DNA of 64,000 bases from an uncultured Clostridiaceae bacterium (GCA_947169155.1 CAMVON010000007.1:47057-111056), one strand, 5' to 3'; shown: positions 1 to 10,103, numbered from the stretch's first letter. The notes: generated by a model not told the origin, from the sequence alone. Translations and numbers: made by a program.

Positions 1-163
1 TACAATTTACTGCTACTTTACTTGCAACTTCGCCACTAGAATATCCGCCTAGTCCATCGCACACAACAAACAAAGCATTTTCATCGTCATAAATTCTAGC
101 ATATAAATTATCTTCATTATTTTCTCTTTTAAGTCCAACGTCTGTTCTAGCTGTATATTTCAT
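1..163 (-). CDS. prpC: PP2C-family Ser/Thr protein phosphatase, 3' end outside window
   Basis: Only the first 54 codons lie in the window; the gene runs off the left edge. The start at 163 follows an AGAGGTG ribosome site. The N-terminus carries two PP2C signatures: GLKRENNEDNLY near residues 10-21 and CDGLGGYSSGE near residues 37-47, which hold metal-binding acidic residues. PrpC/Stp1 dephosphorylates targets of a PASTA-domain Ser/Thr kinase. In Firmicutes it often lies just downstream of rlmN and upstream of prkC, and it does follow rlmN here, so prkC probably lies beyond the edge (inference). Confidence 0.9.
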   Translation of the reverse strand, partial: MKYTARTDVGLKRENNEDNLYARIYDDENALFVVCDGLGGYSSGEVASKVAVNC

Positions 164-218
164 AATTTCACCTCTTCATATCTATTTTACATAGAAATAA
201 AACAATTTTCAAGGGTTT

Positions 219-1298
219 TTAGTTATTAGATGACTCAGTATACTTTTTATCTTCAAACTCATCTGTTTTATCTATGTATTTTTTTCTTAGTTGTCCACAA
301 GCAGCATCTATATCTGATCCAAGTTCACGTCTTACTGTTGTAACTACTCCACATGAGTTTAGTGTATCCATAAATGTTTGAATGTGGTCTTCTGGAGCTT
401 TTTTATATACTCCATTTTTTATTTCATTTACAGGTATTAGATTTACATGTGCTATCATTCCACGAAGTAATTTCCCTAGAGCTAGCGCATCTTCTTTTGA
501 GTCGTTTTGTCCATATATTAGTGCATACTCAAAAGATATTCTTCTGCCTGTTAATCTAATATATTCTTTACATGCATCAAGTATTTCTTTAATTGTATAT
601 TTATTTGCAATTGGCATTGTTTGTCTACGCTTTTCATCTGTTACTGCATGAAGTGAAATAGACAATGTACATTGTATGTTTTCTTGAGCTAATCTATATA
701 TATTTGGAACTAGTCCACAAGTAGATAAACTAATGTGTCTTGCACCTATATTTAATCCTAATGGGTAATTAATTAATCTTATGCTTTTTACTACGTTATC
801 ATAATTATCTAGAGGTTCACCTATGCCCATGTATACGATATTAGATATCTTTTCTCCACTATATTTTTCTACTGTATGTAATTGTCCTTCAATTTCTGAA
901 GCATATAGGCTTCTTACCCATCCTTCTTTTGTTGAAGCACAGAATTTGCATCCCATTTTGCATCCTACTTGGCTTGATACACAAATAGTATTTCCATGAT
1001 GATATTTCATTAATACAGATTCTATTGCATTGTGGTCTGGTAATTCTATTAAAAATTTCATTGTTCCATCTTTTTTAGATGTTTGACATTCTATTACTTT
1101 AAGTTCAATAATATATGCTTTTTCTTTAAGTTTTTCTCTTAAAGCTTTAGATATATCTGTCATTTCATCAAAAGATGTTACTGCAACTCTATGTAGCCAT
1201 TTGAAAATTTGTTTTGCGTGAAATTTCTTTTCTCCTAATTGTTCTATAAAATCTTCTAATTCTTCAAAAGTTAATTCGTTAATGTTTATCTTTTCCAT
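219..1298 (-). CDS. rlmN: Dual-specificity 23S rRNA/tRNA adenine C2-methyltransferase RlmN
   Basis: A 359-residue radical SAM enzyme of normal family length. The cluster motif CKMGCKFC gives C113, C117 and C120, which bind the 4Fe-4S cluster. The methyl-carrying second cysteine is in SDIDAACGQL at about C334. The family methylates A2503 of 23S rRNA and A37 of some tRNAs, improving decoding accuracy. AAGGAG precedes the start. It sits 55 bases upstream of prpC and follows the MazG-like gene, from which it is separated by a terminator, so it may have its own promoter. Confidence 0.96.
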   Translation of the reverse strand: MEKININELTFEELEDFIEQLGEKKFHAKQIFKWLHRVAVTSFDEMTDISKALREKLKEKAYIIELKVIECQTSKKDGTMKFLIELPDHNAIESVLMKYHHGNTICVSSQVGCKMGCKFCASTKEGWVRSLYASEIEGQLHTVEKYSGEKISNIVYMGIGEPLDNYDNVVKSIRLINYPLGLNIGARHISLSTCGLVPNIYRLAQENIQCTLSISLHAVTDEKRRQTMPIANKYTIKEILDACKEYIRLTGRRISFEYALIYGQNDSKEDALALGKLLRGMIAHVNLIPVNEIKNGVYKKAPEDHIQTFMDTLNSCGVVTTVRRELGSDIDAACGQLRKKYIDKTDEFEDKKYTESSNN

Positions 1299-1376
1299 AA
1301 CTTCTCCTTAAATTTAACATATATATAATACTACAAATGCACCTTTTTTTCAAGTAATTATGTAAAATATAGTAAC

Positions 1377-1404
1377 AAAAAGAACTCTAGTATTTTAGAG
1401 TTCT
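1377..1404 (-). terminator. Terminator of the MazG-like gene, overlapping its stop
   Basis: Perfect 9-bp inverted repeat (1381-1389 with 1396-1404), 6-base loop, and a U5 tail on the minus strand. The stop codon of the upstream gene (1395-1397) is inside the hairpin. Confidence 0.85.
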
Positions 1405-1706
1405 TCTGCATTTTCTATTCTTTCATAACTATTGCCTTTTTTAATATATTTTCTTTTTGCATTTATTTCCATTTTTTTAACTATTTCATCATGAAGATCA
1501 AATCCTAATATTTCGCTAAGTCCCATAAGATATATTGCAACATCTGCAAGTTCTGATCCTAAATCTTCCTTATTTTTGTGATAAGCATCATATGCTTCTG
1601 ATACTTCTCCATATAAATAACAAAATTCCATTGGAACATCTGTTACATTAAATCCGTGTTTTATTTTATTTTCGTATACTTTCTTTTGCATTTCTTTTAA
1701 GTCCAT
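1395..1706 (-). CDS. MazG-like nucleotide pyrophosphohydrolase
   Basis: A 103-residue all-alpha protein. It shows the MazG/MazG-like metal-binding pattern: LYGEVSEAYDAY (E-x-x-E) near residues 31-42 and LGSELADVAIY (E-x-x-D) near residues 49-59. Members hydrolyse nucleoside triphosphates or unusual nucleotides to monophosphate and pyrophosphate, a house-cleaning role; the substrate cannot be told from sequence. It starts 9 bases after fmt ends, so it is probably co-transcribed with fmt. The end of the ORF lies in the terminator, so its last residues (AEEL) are partly dictated by the hairpin. Confidence 0.85.
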   Translation of the reverse strand: MDLKEMQKKVYENKIKHGFNVTDVPMEFCYLYGEVSEAYDAYHKNKEDLGSELADVAIYLMGLSEILGFDLHDEIVKKMEINAKRKYIKKGNSYERIENAEEL

Positions 1707-1715
1707 GATTTCCTC

Positions 1716-2672
1716 CTATATAAACTTATCTAGCATATTAAATCTATTTCCAGCAAGGAATGCTTTGATGTCCATCCTTTTAGCATTTTCTGGTTGTATT
1801 GTTTTTATTTTTACATAACCATCACTACATCTTATAGATAGTTCATCTTTTCCTAGTATATAGATGTCTCCTGGTTCAACAGTTTTATCTATTGAATCAT
1901 CTACTATATATTCTGCTGCAAATACTTTATATTTTCTTCCATCTTCTAGTTCCATATATGTTCCTGGAAATGGAGAAAGACCTCTTATGAAATTAAATAT
2001 TTCTCTACCAGTTTTATTAAAATCTATTTTTGTCATTTCACGAGAAATCATTGGTGCAATTGTTCCTTCTTCTGGTTGTGGAATTCTTTCAATTTTTCCA
2101 TCTACTACTCCATCTAATGTTTCTACAAGAAGCTTTGCACCAATCACTTTAAGTCTATCATGAATTGTTTCAAGATTATCTGTGTCTTCAATTTTAGTTT
2201 CTGCTTTAAGTAGCATGTCTCCTGTATCCATTCCAGCACCCATAAACATAGTTGTAATACCTGTTTTTTCTTCTCCGTTTATAATAGCCCATTGCATTGG
2301 AGCTGCACCTCTATATTTTGGAAGAAGTGAGCCATGAACATTTATTGAGCCATATTTTGGTACATCTAGTATCTCTTGTGGAAGAATTTTACCATATGCA
2401 ACAACAGCAATAAAATCTGGGTTTAATTCTTTTAAATTATTTAATACTTCTTCATTATTTCTTACTTTTTTAGGTTGAAATACTGGAATATTTTTTGATA
2501 GTGCATACTCTTTTACAGGTGATGCTTTAAGTTTCATTCCGCGTCCTGATGGTTTGTCTGGATTTGTATATACTCCAACAATGTTAAATCCTGCTTCATA
2601 TAGTTCTTTTAGTGACTCCTGAGCAAAATCTGGAGTTCCCATAAATACTACTCTTATATTTTCTCTTTGCAT
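1716..2672 (-). CDS. fmt: Methionyl-tRNA formyltransferase
   Basis: 318 residues, normal length. The N-terminal formyltransferase domain opens with RVVFMGTPDFA and has the catalytic block SLLPKYRGAAPMQW followed by TGDML, with the C-terminal OB-like domain after about residue 210. It formylates initiator Met-tRNA using 10-formyl-tetrahydrofolate. The usual partner def lies upstream in the same direction, here separated by one unknown membrane gene and a terminator. The formyl donor pathway is represented by folD in this window. Confidence 0.97.
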   Translation of the reverse strand: MQRENIRVVFMGTPDFAQESLKELYEAGFNIVGVYTNPDKPSGRGMKLKASPVKEYALSKNIPVFQPKKVRNNEEVLNNLKELNPDFIAVVAYGKILPQEILDVPKYGSINVHGSLLPKYRGAAPMQWAIINGEEKTGITTMFMGAGMDTGDMLLKAETKIEDTDNLETIHDRLKVIGAKLLVETLDGVVDGKIERIPQPEEGTIAPMISREMTKIDFNKTGREIFNFIRGLSPFPGTYMELEDGRKYKVFAAEYIVDDSIDKTVEPGDIYILGKDELSIRCSDGYVKIKTIQPENAKRMDIKAFLAGNRFNMLDKFI

Positions 2673-2685
2673 ATTATTCCTCCTA

Positions 2686-2720
2686 TTAAAAAAGATTAAG
2701 ATAGACTTTATCTTAATCTT
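2686..2720 (-). terminator. Rho-independent terminator after the 2728-3630 gene
   Basis: Perfect 12-bp stem (2692-2703 with 2709-2720), 5-base loop, U-rich tail. It lies between the unknown membrane protein and fmt, so fmt needs readthrough or its own promoter. Confidence 0.88.
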
Positions 2721-2727
2721 CTTATTC

Positions 2728-3630
2728 TTATATTTTCACTTCTACACTTTTATATACAAGTTTGTCATCTTCTATAGTAAATGTAATATTAACCTTACCG
2801 ATATTTGTTTGATCTTCTAGTGAGCATAAAATGTATTGTGATGTTACAAATTCTAGAGTTCCATCATTATCTACATCTACAAATTCAAAACTAGAAATTT
2901 TATCTCTAAGATATGTTTCTCTATATTTTGCTAAGTCTACATTTGCTTCATTGAAGTCTAGTTCTATTTCTTTTGTGTATTCTTTTAAATATGACTTATT
3001 ATAGTTATCTAGTGTAACTTTTAGTATATTTTGATTATCTGCTTTTTTAGAAGTATATATTGTATATCCTAAAAAATCTGCATCTGTTGTATTCTTAGTT
3101 AAATCTATAATAGCGTTTTGCATATCTACTATATCTTTTTCATTTAATTTAAGTAGTTTTACATTTCCCATTGAGTCATTAATTAAATAGTATTTTGCTT
3201 TTTCATCTACAGATATACGTAATCTAACATCTGAATTAAAATTCATATTTGTATCATATTTTGCAATTTGTTTTGTATCTCCATCTATGATATAAAATAC
3301 TACATTATTATATAATTCTATAGTTGAATTAAGTACATCACTACTACTTCTTTTTTCTTTACCTGTAATAAACACAAAATCTGATACTTTATCTGAATTT
3401 ATGTCTGTTTTGTATGCTCTAATTACTGTACTATCCTCTAAGTCCATCATCTTAGCTATTTCTTTTTGGTAAACTATTCTTAGTCCAGCCTCAGATGCAC
3501 CAAATTTATATATTACGCCAACAACTATTCCTATAATAGTAAATACTGTTACAAGAATAATTGCTTTCTTTAATCTCTTAAACGAAAATGTAAATCCTAA
3601 TTTTTTAAACATTTCAGATATTTTACTCAT
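2728..3630 (-). CDS. Membrane-anchored protein of unknown function
   Basis: 300 residues. A basic N-terminus is followed by one hydrophobic segment at about residues 22-44, so most of the protein is predicted outside the cell. Near the C-terminus the sequence DVDNDGTLEF resembles a calcium-binding FG-GAP/VCBS-type loop. I recognise no enzyme motif. It starts 22 bases after def ends and closes with its own terminator, so it probably forms the end of a spoIIIE-def-X unit. The def-X-fmt order is unusual because def and fmt are usually adjacent. Confidence 0.75.
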   Translation of the reverse strand: MSKISEMFKKLGFTFSFKRLKKAIILVTVFTIIGIVVGVIYKFGASEAGLRIVYQKEIAKMMDLEDSTVIRAYKTDINSDKVSDFVFITGKEKRSSSDVLNSTIELYNNVVFYIIDGDTKQIAKYDTNMNFNSDVRLRISVDEKAKYYLINDSMGNVKLLKLNEKDIVDMQNAIIDLTKNTTDADFLGYTIYTSKKADNQNILKVTLDNYNKSYLKEYTKEIELDFNEANVDLAKYRETYLRDKISSFEFVDVDNDGTLEFVTSQYILCSLEDQTNIGKVNITFTIEDDKLVYKSVEVKI

Positions 3631-3651
3631 TTTACCACCTTTATCTTTTGG

Positions 3652-4122
3652 TTATTTTTGTTCTTCTACTCTGTCTAAAAATACTATACCGTCTAGATGA
3701 TCTATTTCGTGTTGTAATACTACAGCTTCAATATCTTTAGCATTGATTTTTTTCTTCTTTCCTTTTATATCCATGTATTCAACTGTTACTTTTTCATGTC
3801 TTAACACTTTTTCATACACGTCTGGAAAAGAAAGACAACCCTCTTCAACTTCAATCATTGTTTTAGATCTTGATGTAATTACTGGGTTGATTAAAATATG
3901 TGGTTCTGGCTTTTCATCTTCTTCAAAATATTTAATATCATAAACAATTACTCTCTTTAATATTCCTACTTGAGATGCGGCTAAACCAATACCATCATAT
4001 TTATACATAGTATCAAGCATATCTTGACCTAATTCTAATATTTTGTCTGTAATTTCTTCAACTTCTCTACATTTTTTTGAAAGAATTTCGTCTCCTTCTT
4101 TTCTTATTTCTCTGATAGCCAT
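3652..4122 (-). CDS. def: Peptide deformylase
   Basis: 156 residues with the three family motifs: GIGLAASQVG (residues 44-53), EGCLSF with metal ligand C96, and QHEIDHLDG with H138 and H142 as ligands and E139 catalytic. It removes the formyl group from new proteins, the counterpart of fmt. It lies 22 bases downstream of the large DNA translocase gene and is probably co-transcribed with it. Confidence 0.97.
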   Translation of the reverse strand: MAIREIRKEGDEILSKKCREVEEITDKILELGQDMLDTMYKYDGIGLAASQVGILKRVIVYDIKYFEEDEKPEPHILINPVITSRSKTMIEVEEGCLSFPDVYEKVLRHEKVTVEYMDIKGKKKKINAKDIEAVVLQHEIDHLDGIVFLDRVEEQK

Positions 4123-4144
4123 TTAATATTCTTTTCCTTCCTAA

Positions 4145-6655
4145 TTATAATTCTATATCTATATTTGATTTTCTTGGTGTGTCTTCTACTATTGTAGCAG
4201 CATTTTGCGTATTTACAGCACTACTTTGTCCTGCTGTTTCATCTTGTGTATCTTCTGCTGAGTTTTGTCCACCCATTTTTAATTCTTGCCACTCTTCTTT
4301 AGATATTAATACTTTTCTTGCTTTACTTCCATCATATCCTGAAATTAGTCCTCTTGCTTCCATTTGATCTACAATTCTTCCTGCTCTTGAGTAACCAATT
4401 TTAAATCTTCTTTGAAGCATTGAAGCAGAAGCAGTTCCAGTATCCATAACGAGATCTATTGCTTCATCTAATAATACATCTGCATCATCTTGACTATCAC
4501 TATCTTGTGATTGACCTTTATTGTCTGGATTATTAACTGTTTCTATAGATTTAATAATATCTTCGCTATAATTAGCATTTGAATTTGCTTTGATACTTTC
4601 TACAATACTTTCAATTTCACTATCTGAAATGAATGTACCTTGTATTCTTAATGGTTTATTTTCTCCAACTGGATAATATAGCATATCTCCTTTTCCAAGA
4701 AGTTTTTCTGCTCCACCCATATCTAGAATTGTTCTAGAATCTACTTGGTTTGAAACAGTAAATGCAATTCTTGATGGAATGTTTGCTTTGATAAGACCAG
4801 TGATAACATCTACTGATGGTCTTTGAGTTGCAACAATTAAGTGCATTCCACAGGCTCTTGCTTTTTGTGCTATACGACATATTGCAGTTTCAACATCATT
4901 TGGTGCAACCATCATTAAATCTGCTAACTCATCTATAATGATTACCATTTGAGGAAGTTTAATTCCTCCTTCTTGTTTTTCAATTAGTTCGTTATATGCT
5001 TTTAAATCTCTTACACCATTTTCTGCAAATAGTCTATATCTGTTTTCCATTTCTTGTACTGCCCAGTTTAAAGCTCCAGCTGCTTTTTTACAGTCTGTTA
5101 CAACTGGTATTAACAAGTGTGGTATTCCATTATATCCAGATAGTTCAACCATTTTAGGGTCAACTAAAATCATTTTAACCTCACTAGGTTTTGCTTTATA
5201 TAGTATAGATACTATAATTGAGTTAATACATACAGATTTACCAGAACCAGTAGTACCAGCAATTAGCATGTGAGGCATTTTAGCAATATCTCCAACACAT
5301 ACCTCTCCTGCTGCATCTTTTCCTAGTGCAAAGCAAATTTTAGATTTGTGTTTTTTAAATGTATCTGAATCTATTACTTCTCTTAAAAGTACTGATTCAG
5401 GTTGTGCATTTGGTATTTCTATACCTACAGCTGCTTTTCCTGGAATTGGAGCTTCCATTCTTATGCTTTTAGCAGCTAAGTTTAGAGCAATATCATCTGT
5501 AAGTGATACTATTTTAGATACTTTAACACCAGTTGAAGGTGTTAGTTCATAACGAGTAACTGTTGGTCCTTTTGTTATGTTTGTAACTCTTGCATCTACT
5601 CCAAATGATGCAAGTGTTTTTTGAAGTCTTACAGCAACTGCATGAATTGCTTTTCTATCAAAAGATTGTCCCTCTTTAGGTTCACTAAGAAGATCAATTG
5701 GTGGAAATTCATAATTTTCATCTTCTACATGTGCTGTATGGTCTATTGTTAGTACTTCTTTTACAGATTTATCTTCTTTTTCTTCTTTTTGAAGTTTGAA
5801 GAACTGATCACGTTTTTGTTTTCCTTGAATTTCTGCTTCACTTGGCTTTCCGCCTAGTTTAGAGAAATCAAACTCAACTTGTTCAGTTCTATCTATGTTA
5901 AGGTTTTCATCAACATTTGATGAACCTTGCTCTCTAAGTTTTTCTTGTTTTTCTTCCTCTTCTTTTTCAATTCTTGCTTTTTCTCTTCTAGATAGTTTAG
6001 GAGTTTTATCTCCAAAATTATCTGTATAATCATATTTTTTAACTTCATCATTTCTAAATAATGTGTTAATAAATGTGTTAAGATGGTCTACTACATAGTT
6101 AAATCCATATGCAATATTACCAAAGAACTGTTTGAATGAAATATTATATAAAAATAGGAATAGTACAAATGTTAATAATGGTAATATAATTCTTGTTGGA
6201 ACTATGCCAATTAGTCCTGCAATAGCTCCTCCAATAAGTGTTCCTATTGCGCCACCCATATTCTTCCCAGCAATTCCAACATTTACAGCATCTGTAATTT
6301 CTTTTACTGGATTTGAATATATAGATAGACTAGACTCGCTAAACGCAGTAAGAGTTGCTGCAATAAAAGCTATTACAACAATCCCATTTCTTAAACTTCC
6401 AAGTGCATCTATTTTCTTTTCTGAAATAATACAATATGTTCCTATAGCTACTAAACCTAGCGGGAATATATATGCTGTATTTCCTAGTGCACCTAAGAAT
6501 ACTATTTTAAAAATTTGCGCAATACTTCCAACATTTTTAAATGCCATAAATATTAATAACACTAAACCAAGAATTATAAAAACTCCACCAAGAACACTAT
6601 TAGAGATAGTGCTTTGTTTAGAGCTTTTTCTTGGTCTACCTCTTTTTCTTCCCAT
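4145..6655 (-). CDS. DNA translocase of the FtsK/SpoIIIE family
   Basis: 836 residues in the usual order. A hydrophobic N-terminal domain with about four membrane segments spans residues 20-175, and a charged linker spans about 200-310. The RecA-like motor has Walker A GTTGSGKS at 467-474 and Walker [11 protein letters not shown]. The C-terminal winged-helix gamma domain ([20 protein letters not shown]) reads oriented DNA sequences. The protein pumps chromosomal DNA through the septum during division or into the forespore. Sequence alone does not decide between FtsK and SpoIIIE roles; the sporulation gene content makes SpoIIIE likely. Confidence 0.95.
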   Translation of the reverse strand: MGRKRGRPRKSSKQSTISNSVLGGVFIILGLVLLIFMAFKNVGSIAQIFKIVFLGALGNTAYIFPLGLVAIGTYCIISEKKIDALGSLRNGIVVIAFIAATLTAFSESSLSIYSNPVKEITDAVNVGIAGKNMGGAIGTLIGGAIAGLIGIVPTRIILPLLTFVLFLFLYNISFKQFFGNIAYGFNYVVDHLNTFINTLFRNDEVKKYDYTDNFGDKTPKLSRREKARIEKEEEEKQEKLREQGSSNVDENLNIDRTEQVEFDFSKLGGKPSEAEIQGKQKRDQFFKLQKEEKEDKSVKEVLTIDHTAHVEDENYEFPPIDLLSEPKEGQSFDRKAIHAVAVRLQKTLASFGVDARVTNITKGPTVTRYELTPSTGVKVSKIVSLTDDIALNLAAKSIRMEAPIPGKAAVGIEIPNAQPESVLLREVIDSDTFKKHKSKICFALGKDAAGEVCVGDIAKMPHMLIAGTTGSGKSVCINSIIVSILYKAKPSEVKMILVDPKMVELSGYNGIPHLLIPVVTDCKKAAGALNWAVQEMENRYRLFAENGVRDLKAYNELIEKQEGGIKLPQMVIIIDELADLMMVAPNDVETAICRIAQKARACGMHLIVATQRPSVDVITGLIKANIPSRIAFTVSNQVDSRTILDMGGAEKLLGKGDMLYYPVGENKPLRIQGTFISDSEIESIVESIKANSNANYSEDIIKSIETVNNPDNKGQSQDSDSQDDADVLLDEAIDLVMDTGTASASMLQRRFKIGYSRAGRIVDQMEARGLISGYDGSKARKVLISKEEWQELKMGGQNSAEDTQDETAGQSSAVNTQNAATIVEDTPRKSNIDIEL

Positions 6656-6679
6656 TAAATCACAACCTCTTCTAAATTA

Positions 6680-7117
6680 TTATTTTAACTCTCTTCTGTT
6701 GTTATGAACAATGTCCATAGCTTCTCTTAAAACATTTTCTACTCTTTCTAAAACGTTGTCTGCATATTCTCTTGTTCCATCTGAGATTTCTTTAGAAACT
6801 TTATTTGCGTTTTCTATTATTTCTTCTTTTTGTGCTAATGCTTGTTTTGTTATTTCGTGTTCATCTATTAAATTTATTATTTTTCCTTCAGTTTCTTTTA
6901 GTACTTTTTGTGCTTCAAGTTCTGCATCAGAGATGATTCTTTGTCTTTCCTCTTTAACCCATTTAGCTTGTTTTAATTCATCTGGTAATTTAAGTCTAAT
7001 ATCTTCTATAATATCTCTTAATTCTCCTGCATCTACCATAACCTTAGTTGAAAATGGTACCTTAGAACTTGATTCTAATATTTCTTCTAAATTCTCTAAC
7101 AATGTGAATACTTCCAT
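6680..7117 (-). CDS. Coiled-coil protein of unknown function
   Basis: The start at 7117 is chosen because a strong GGAGGT site lies just upstream, and an earlier in-frame ATG at 7132 contains that site. The product has about 145 residues. It is very rich in Glu, Lys and Ala, with long heptad-like stretches at about 45-130 (for example ELEAQKVLKETEGKIINL), similar in texture to ATP synthase b subunits or DivIVA-like proteins, but I see no membrane segment. It lies between rsmD (the coding regions come within 6 bases or overlap) and the DNA translocase, so a division-related role is possible (inference). Confidence 0.8.
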   Translation of the reverse strand: MEVFTLLENLEEILESSSKVPFSTKVMVDAGELRDIIEDIRLKLPDELKQAKWVKEERQRIISDAELEAQKVLKETEGKIINLIDEHEITKQALAQKEEIIENANKVSKEISDGTREYADNVLERVENVLREAMDIVHNNRRELK

Positions 7118-7122
7118 ATTTA

Positions 7123-7710
7123 CTACCTCCATTTATACAACATTAAAACTACATTTCCATAAGCTCGCTCATCAATACATTGCAGATTTTTAAAACTTTT
7201 TAGAATTTCTGCCTTATTATTTTTTTCTAGCTTTAAAAGAAAGTTTTTATCTGTTTCATATACAATTATGCCATCTTTTTTTAAAACTTTATTTTCAGAC
7301 TCAGATATAAAATTTAGTGTATCTATTGCTAAATTACTATCATATGGTGGGTCTAAAAATATTACGTCAAATAGCTTGTCTTCTTTTACAATCTGATTCA
7401 AGCATTTTGCATAATCTTTCTTTGTTATTTTAACATATTCTGTAGTATTAGTCAACTTAACATTAGACAATATTGTAGAAATACTAAGGTTTTCTTTGTC
7501 ATTTATCCAAGCAAAGCTTGCACCTCTACTTAATGCTTCTAATGCCAAGTTTCCAGTACCTCCAAAAAGATCTAGAACTTCACCTTCATCTATATAGCTA
7601 TCTATTATTGAAAATAGTGCTTCTTTTACTCTATCTAAAGTAGGCCTTGTCTTTTCTGTTTTTGGACTATTTATTCTTTTGGCTTTAAACTTTCCAGCAA
7701 TAATTCGCAT
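7123..7710 (-). CDS. rsmD: 16S rRNA guanine(966)-N2-methyltransferase
   Basis: 195 residues with the RsmD pattern. The start is MRIIAGKFKAKRI, the SAM-binding motif I is VLDLFGGTGNLALEALSRGA at about 45-64, and the catalytic DPPY is at about 120. It methylates G966 of 16S rRNA in the small subunit. It follows the YbaK-like gene by one base, so the two are co-transcribed. Confidence 0.95.
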   Translation of the reverse strand: MRIIAGKFKAKRINSPKTEKTRPTLDRVKEALFSIIDSYIDEGEVLDLFGGTGNLALEALSRGASFAWINDKENLSISTILSNVKLTNTTEYVKITKKDYAKCLNQIVKEDKLFDVIFLDPPYDSNLAIDTLNFISESENKVLKKDGIIVYETDKNFLLKLEKNNKAEILKSFKNLQCIDERAYGNVVLMLYKWR

Positions 7711-7711
7711 T

Positions 7712-8200
7712 TTACCCCTCCACTTCTAAGAAAAGTAGAGTTTTATTATACTCTTCCATTATTTTCTTTATATTATCTGCGTCAAATGCAATACTTGCTG
7801 TGTTATCATTTGGATGAAAAGACACATTTCCAGCACCAACTAGTTCTTTATCTAACACAAAAGTTACATCAGTGTCTGGTGCACCAATTACATTTAGTAT
7901 TGAAACAGAACCAGGTTTTATATGAAGTTTATCCCATAGTTCAACTTCATTTCCAAAAGATAATCTTGAAGAGCCAAGCTCCTCAGATATCTTTTTTAAA
8001 TCCGCTCTTTTTTCTACTGGTAAAGATACTAGATAATAGTTGTGCTTTCCTTTATCTCTTAAAAATAAGTTTTTACACTTAATTCCGCAAAAATCTATAT
8101 CCTTTACTTTGTATTCATCCGCTTCACTAAATAATGCTGGATGTCTTACTAGTGTATAATCTATATTTAATTTTTCAAATACTTCTATTACTTTTTCCAA
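7712..8200 (-). CDS. YbaK/ProX-type aminoacyl-tRNA deacylase
   Basis: 162 residues of the bacterial INS/YbaK family. Recognisable stretches are IDYTLVRHPA at the N-terminus, the Lys-bearing SLPVEKRADLKKI at about 59-71, and VGAGNVSFHPNDNTASI near the C-terminus. These proteins hydrolyse mischarged tRNAs such as Ala-tRNA(Pro) in trans. The start codon is TTG, supported by AAAGGAAA six bases upstream. It is the first gene of a tight unit with rsmD. Confidence 0.88.
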   Translation of the reverse strand: MEKVIEVFEKLNIDYTLVRHPALFSEADEYKVKDIDFCGIKCKNLFLRDKGKHNYYLVSLPVEKRADLKKISEELGSSRLSFGNEVELWDKLHIKPGSVSILNVIGAPDTDVTFVLDKELVGAGNVSFHPNDNTASIAFDADNIKKIMEEYNKTLLFLEVEG

Positions 8201-8261
8201 AACAAATTTCCTTTCTATTTTTACACATATATGATACTACAAAACCTAGATTAATTCAATG

Positions 8262-8306
8262 AAAAATGGAATAAGAAACCTAAAAAACTTAAATTTCTTA
8301 TTCCAT
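8262..8306 (-). terminator. Terminator after pyrimidine-nucleoside phosphorylase
   Basis: Perfect 13-bp inverted repeat (8266-8278 with 8294-8306), 15-base loop, U5 tail on the minus strand. Confidence 0.85.
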
Positions 8307-8326
8307 AAAAGTCTAATCTTGTATTT

Positions 8327-9718
8327 TTATATATTTGTTTGGTCAATTATGTCTAAAATATGTGGTTTTTGTCTTAGAGCAGTAGCTGCTTCTTCTTCAA
8401 TATTATCTATATTTATTGCATCTGCTATATATTCATATGCATCATTGAATTTGTTTTTATCATTGTAGTATACAGTTAAGATTGTATCTCCTTCTTGAAC
8501 TTTTTCTCCTACTTTTTTAGCAAATTCAAAACCTACAGAATAATCTATTGAATCTTCTTTTTTATTTCTTCCACCGCCAAGAGCAACTAGAGCTTCTCCA
8601 ATTTTTCTACTATCAATTGAGACAATATATCCATCTTGATGTGCTCTAATTTCTTTTAGGTATTTTACTTTTTCATCTAGTACTGGCATATCCATGCTCA
8701 TTCCTAGCCAATCCATATATACGTTGTATATGTGTCCACCTTGTGCTTTTATTAGTTCAATGAACTTTTTGTATGCATCTCTATTTAAAATAGCTTCACG
8801 TATATCTTTTTTATTCTTTTCAAGATCATCTGATACACCACTCATTTTAATCATTTGGCTAGCTACTTCAAAAACAACTTCTCTTAAATCTCTGTATTCA
8901 TCTGAGTCTAAAGTTTCTTCATCTGCTGTTAAGAATGATATAACTTCTTTTATTTCTAATGCATTTCCAACATTTCTTCCTAGTGGTTCACTCATTGATG
9001 TTACAACTGCTTTAGTTTCAACACCGGCAAGCTTCCCAATTTTTACCATAGTTTTAGAAAGTTCCCTTGCATCTTCTAATGTCTTCATAAATGCACCTGT
9101 TCCTACTGTTACTTCAAGAAGTATTTTATCCACTCCAGATGCAAGTTTTTTAGACATTATAGACGAAGCAATTAAGTTAATTGACTCAATTGTTGCAGTA
9201 GTATCACGAAGTGCATATATTTTTTTATCTGCAATTGCAATCTCACTACTTTGAGCAATTAAACATACTCCAATATCTTGTACTTGTCTTATTGCGTCAT
9301 TTATAGGTATTTCAACGTTATATCCTGTGATAGATTCAAGTTTATCTATTGTTCCTCCTGTAAAACCTAATCCTCTACCACTCATTTTACAAACTCCTAC
9401 TCCAAGGGATGCAACAATAGGTAAAACAATTAGAGTTACCTTATCTCCTACTCCTCCGGTTGAATGCTTATCTACTATGTATTTACCTGGCACTTTAATG
9501 CTAGACAAATCTAGAGTTTTTGCACTATTTGCCATAGAAAAAGTTAAGTCTTTTAGTTCTGTTGGAGTCATTCCATTTAAATATATAGCCATCAAAAGTG
9601 CAGACATTTGATAATCTGGAATATCTCCTTTACTATATCCATTTACAAAGAAATCTATTTCTTCTTTTGTTAGTTCGCCTTTATCTCTTTTTTTCTCAAT
9701 AATATCATACATTCTCAT
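8327..9718 (-). CDS. pdp: Pyrimidine-nucleoside (thymidine) phosphorylase
   Basis: 463 residues, slightly longer than the usual 430-440. The phosphate- and substrate-binding signatures are plain: KHSTGGVGDKVTL at about 84-96 and SGRGLGFTGGTIDKLESI at about 113-130, with DKKIYALRDTTATIES further on. It splits uridine, deoxyuridine or thymidine into base and (deoxy)ribose-1-phosphate. With the permease-phosphoribosyltransferase fusion elsewhere in the window, the freed uracil could be turned into UMP. It follows a short membrane-protein gene by 16 bases. Confidence 0.93.
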   Translation of the reverse strand: MRMYDIIEKKRDKGELTKEEIDFFVNGYSKGDIPDYQMSALLMAIYLNGMTPTELKDLTFSMANSAKTLDLSSIKVPGKYIVDKHSTGGVGDKVTLIVLPIVASLGVGVCKMSGRGLGFTGGTIDKLESITGYNVEIPINDAIRQVQDIGVCLIAQSSEIAIADKKIYALRDTTATIESINLIASSIMSKKLASGVDKILLEVTVGTGAFMKTLEDARELSKTMVKIGKLAGVETKAVVTSMSEPLGRNVGNALEIKEVISFLTADEETLDSDEYRDLREVVFEVASQMIKMSGVSDDLEKNKKDIREAILNRDAYKKFIELIKAQGGHIYNVYMDWLGMSMDMPVLDEKVKYLKEIRAHQDGYIVSIDSRKIGEALVALGGGRNKKEDSIDYSVGFEFAKKVGEKVQEGDTILTVYYNDKNKFNDAYEYIADAINIDNIEEEAATALRQKPHILDIIDQTNI

Positions 9719-9734
9719 AATTACTACCTCTTTA

Positions 9735-10103
9735 CTATATTCTTACTTCTTTTGTCCATCTTTCTTCATTTGTATCGTTTCCAATGTATATAAGTTTACC
9801 TTGTTCAATTTTGAATTTAGACATATCTGTTTCAGCCATATTTGGTATAACTTCTTTTAGTTTTGCCCCATATACATTTAATTCTTTTTCATTGAACTCA
9901 TCTTGTGTATTTAGTTGTTCTGTTTTGTATTCTTTAATCTCGATGTTATACTCATAAACGCTAAGTTTAAAAGCTTCTTCTTGTGCTTTATCTGTTTTTC
10001 CTGTATTAAACATCTTCATTACAAATATTAATGCAACAGACATAACAACAATTACTATTGTTAATAGTATTAAACTTTTTCCAGATTTTTTATTACTAAA
10101 CAT
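9735..10103 (-). CDS. Short single-pass membrane protein of unknown function
   Basis: 122 residues: a basic start (MFSNKKSGKS), one hydrophobic segment at about residues 10-31, then a polar extracytoplasmic domain rich in Glu, Lys and Asn. I do not recognise the family. It is the first gene of a likely two-gene unit with pyrimidine-nucleoside phosphorylase. Confidence 0.7.
   Translation of the reverse strand: MFSNKKSGKSLILLTIVIVVMSVALIFVMKMFNTGKTDKAQEEAFKLSVYEYNIEIKEYKTEQLNTQDEFNEKELNVYGAKLKEVIPNMAETDMSKFKIEQGKLIYIGNDTNEERWTKEVRI

Noticed and set aside
6132..6707. 191-codon plus-strand ORF
   Set aside because: It is antisense to the DNA translocase gene, has no ribosome site and no family resemblance; the conserved frame is on the minus strand.
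8694..9254. 186-codon plus-strand ORF
   Set aside because: Antisense shadow of pyrimidine-nucleoside phosphorylase.
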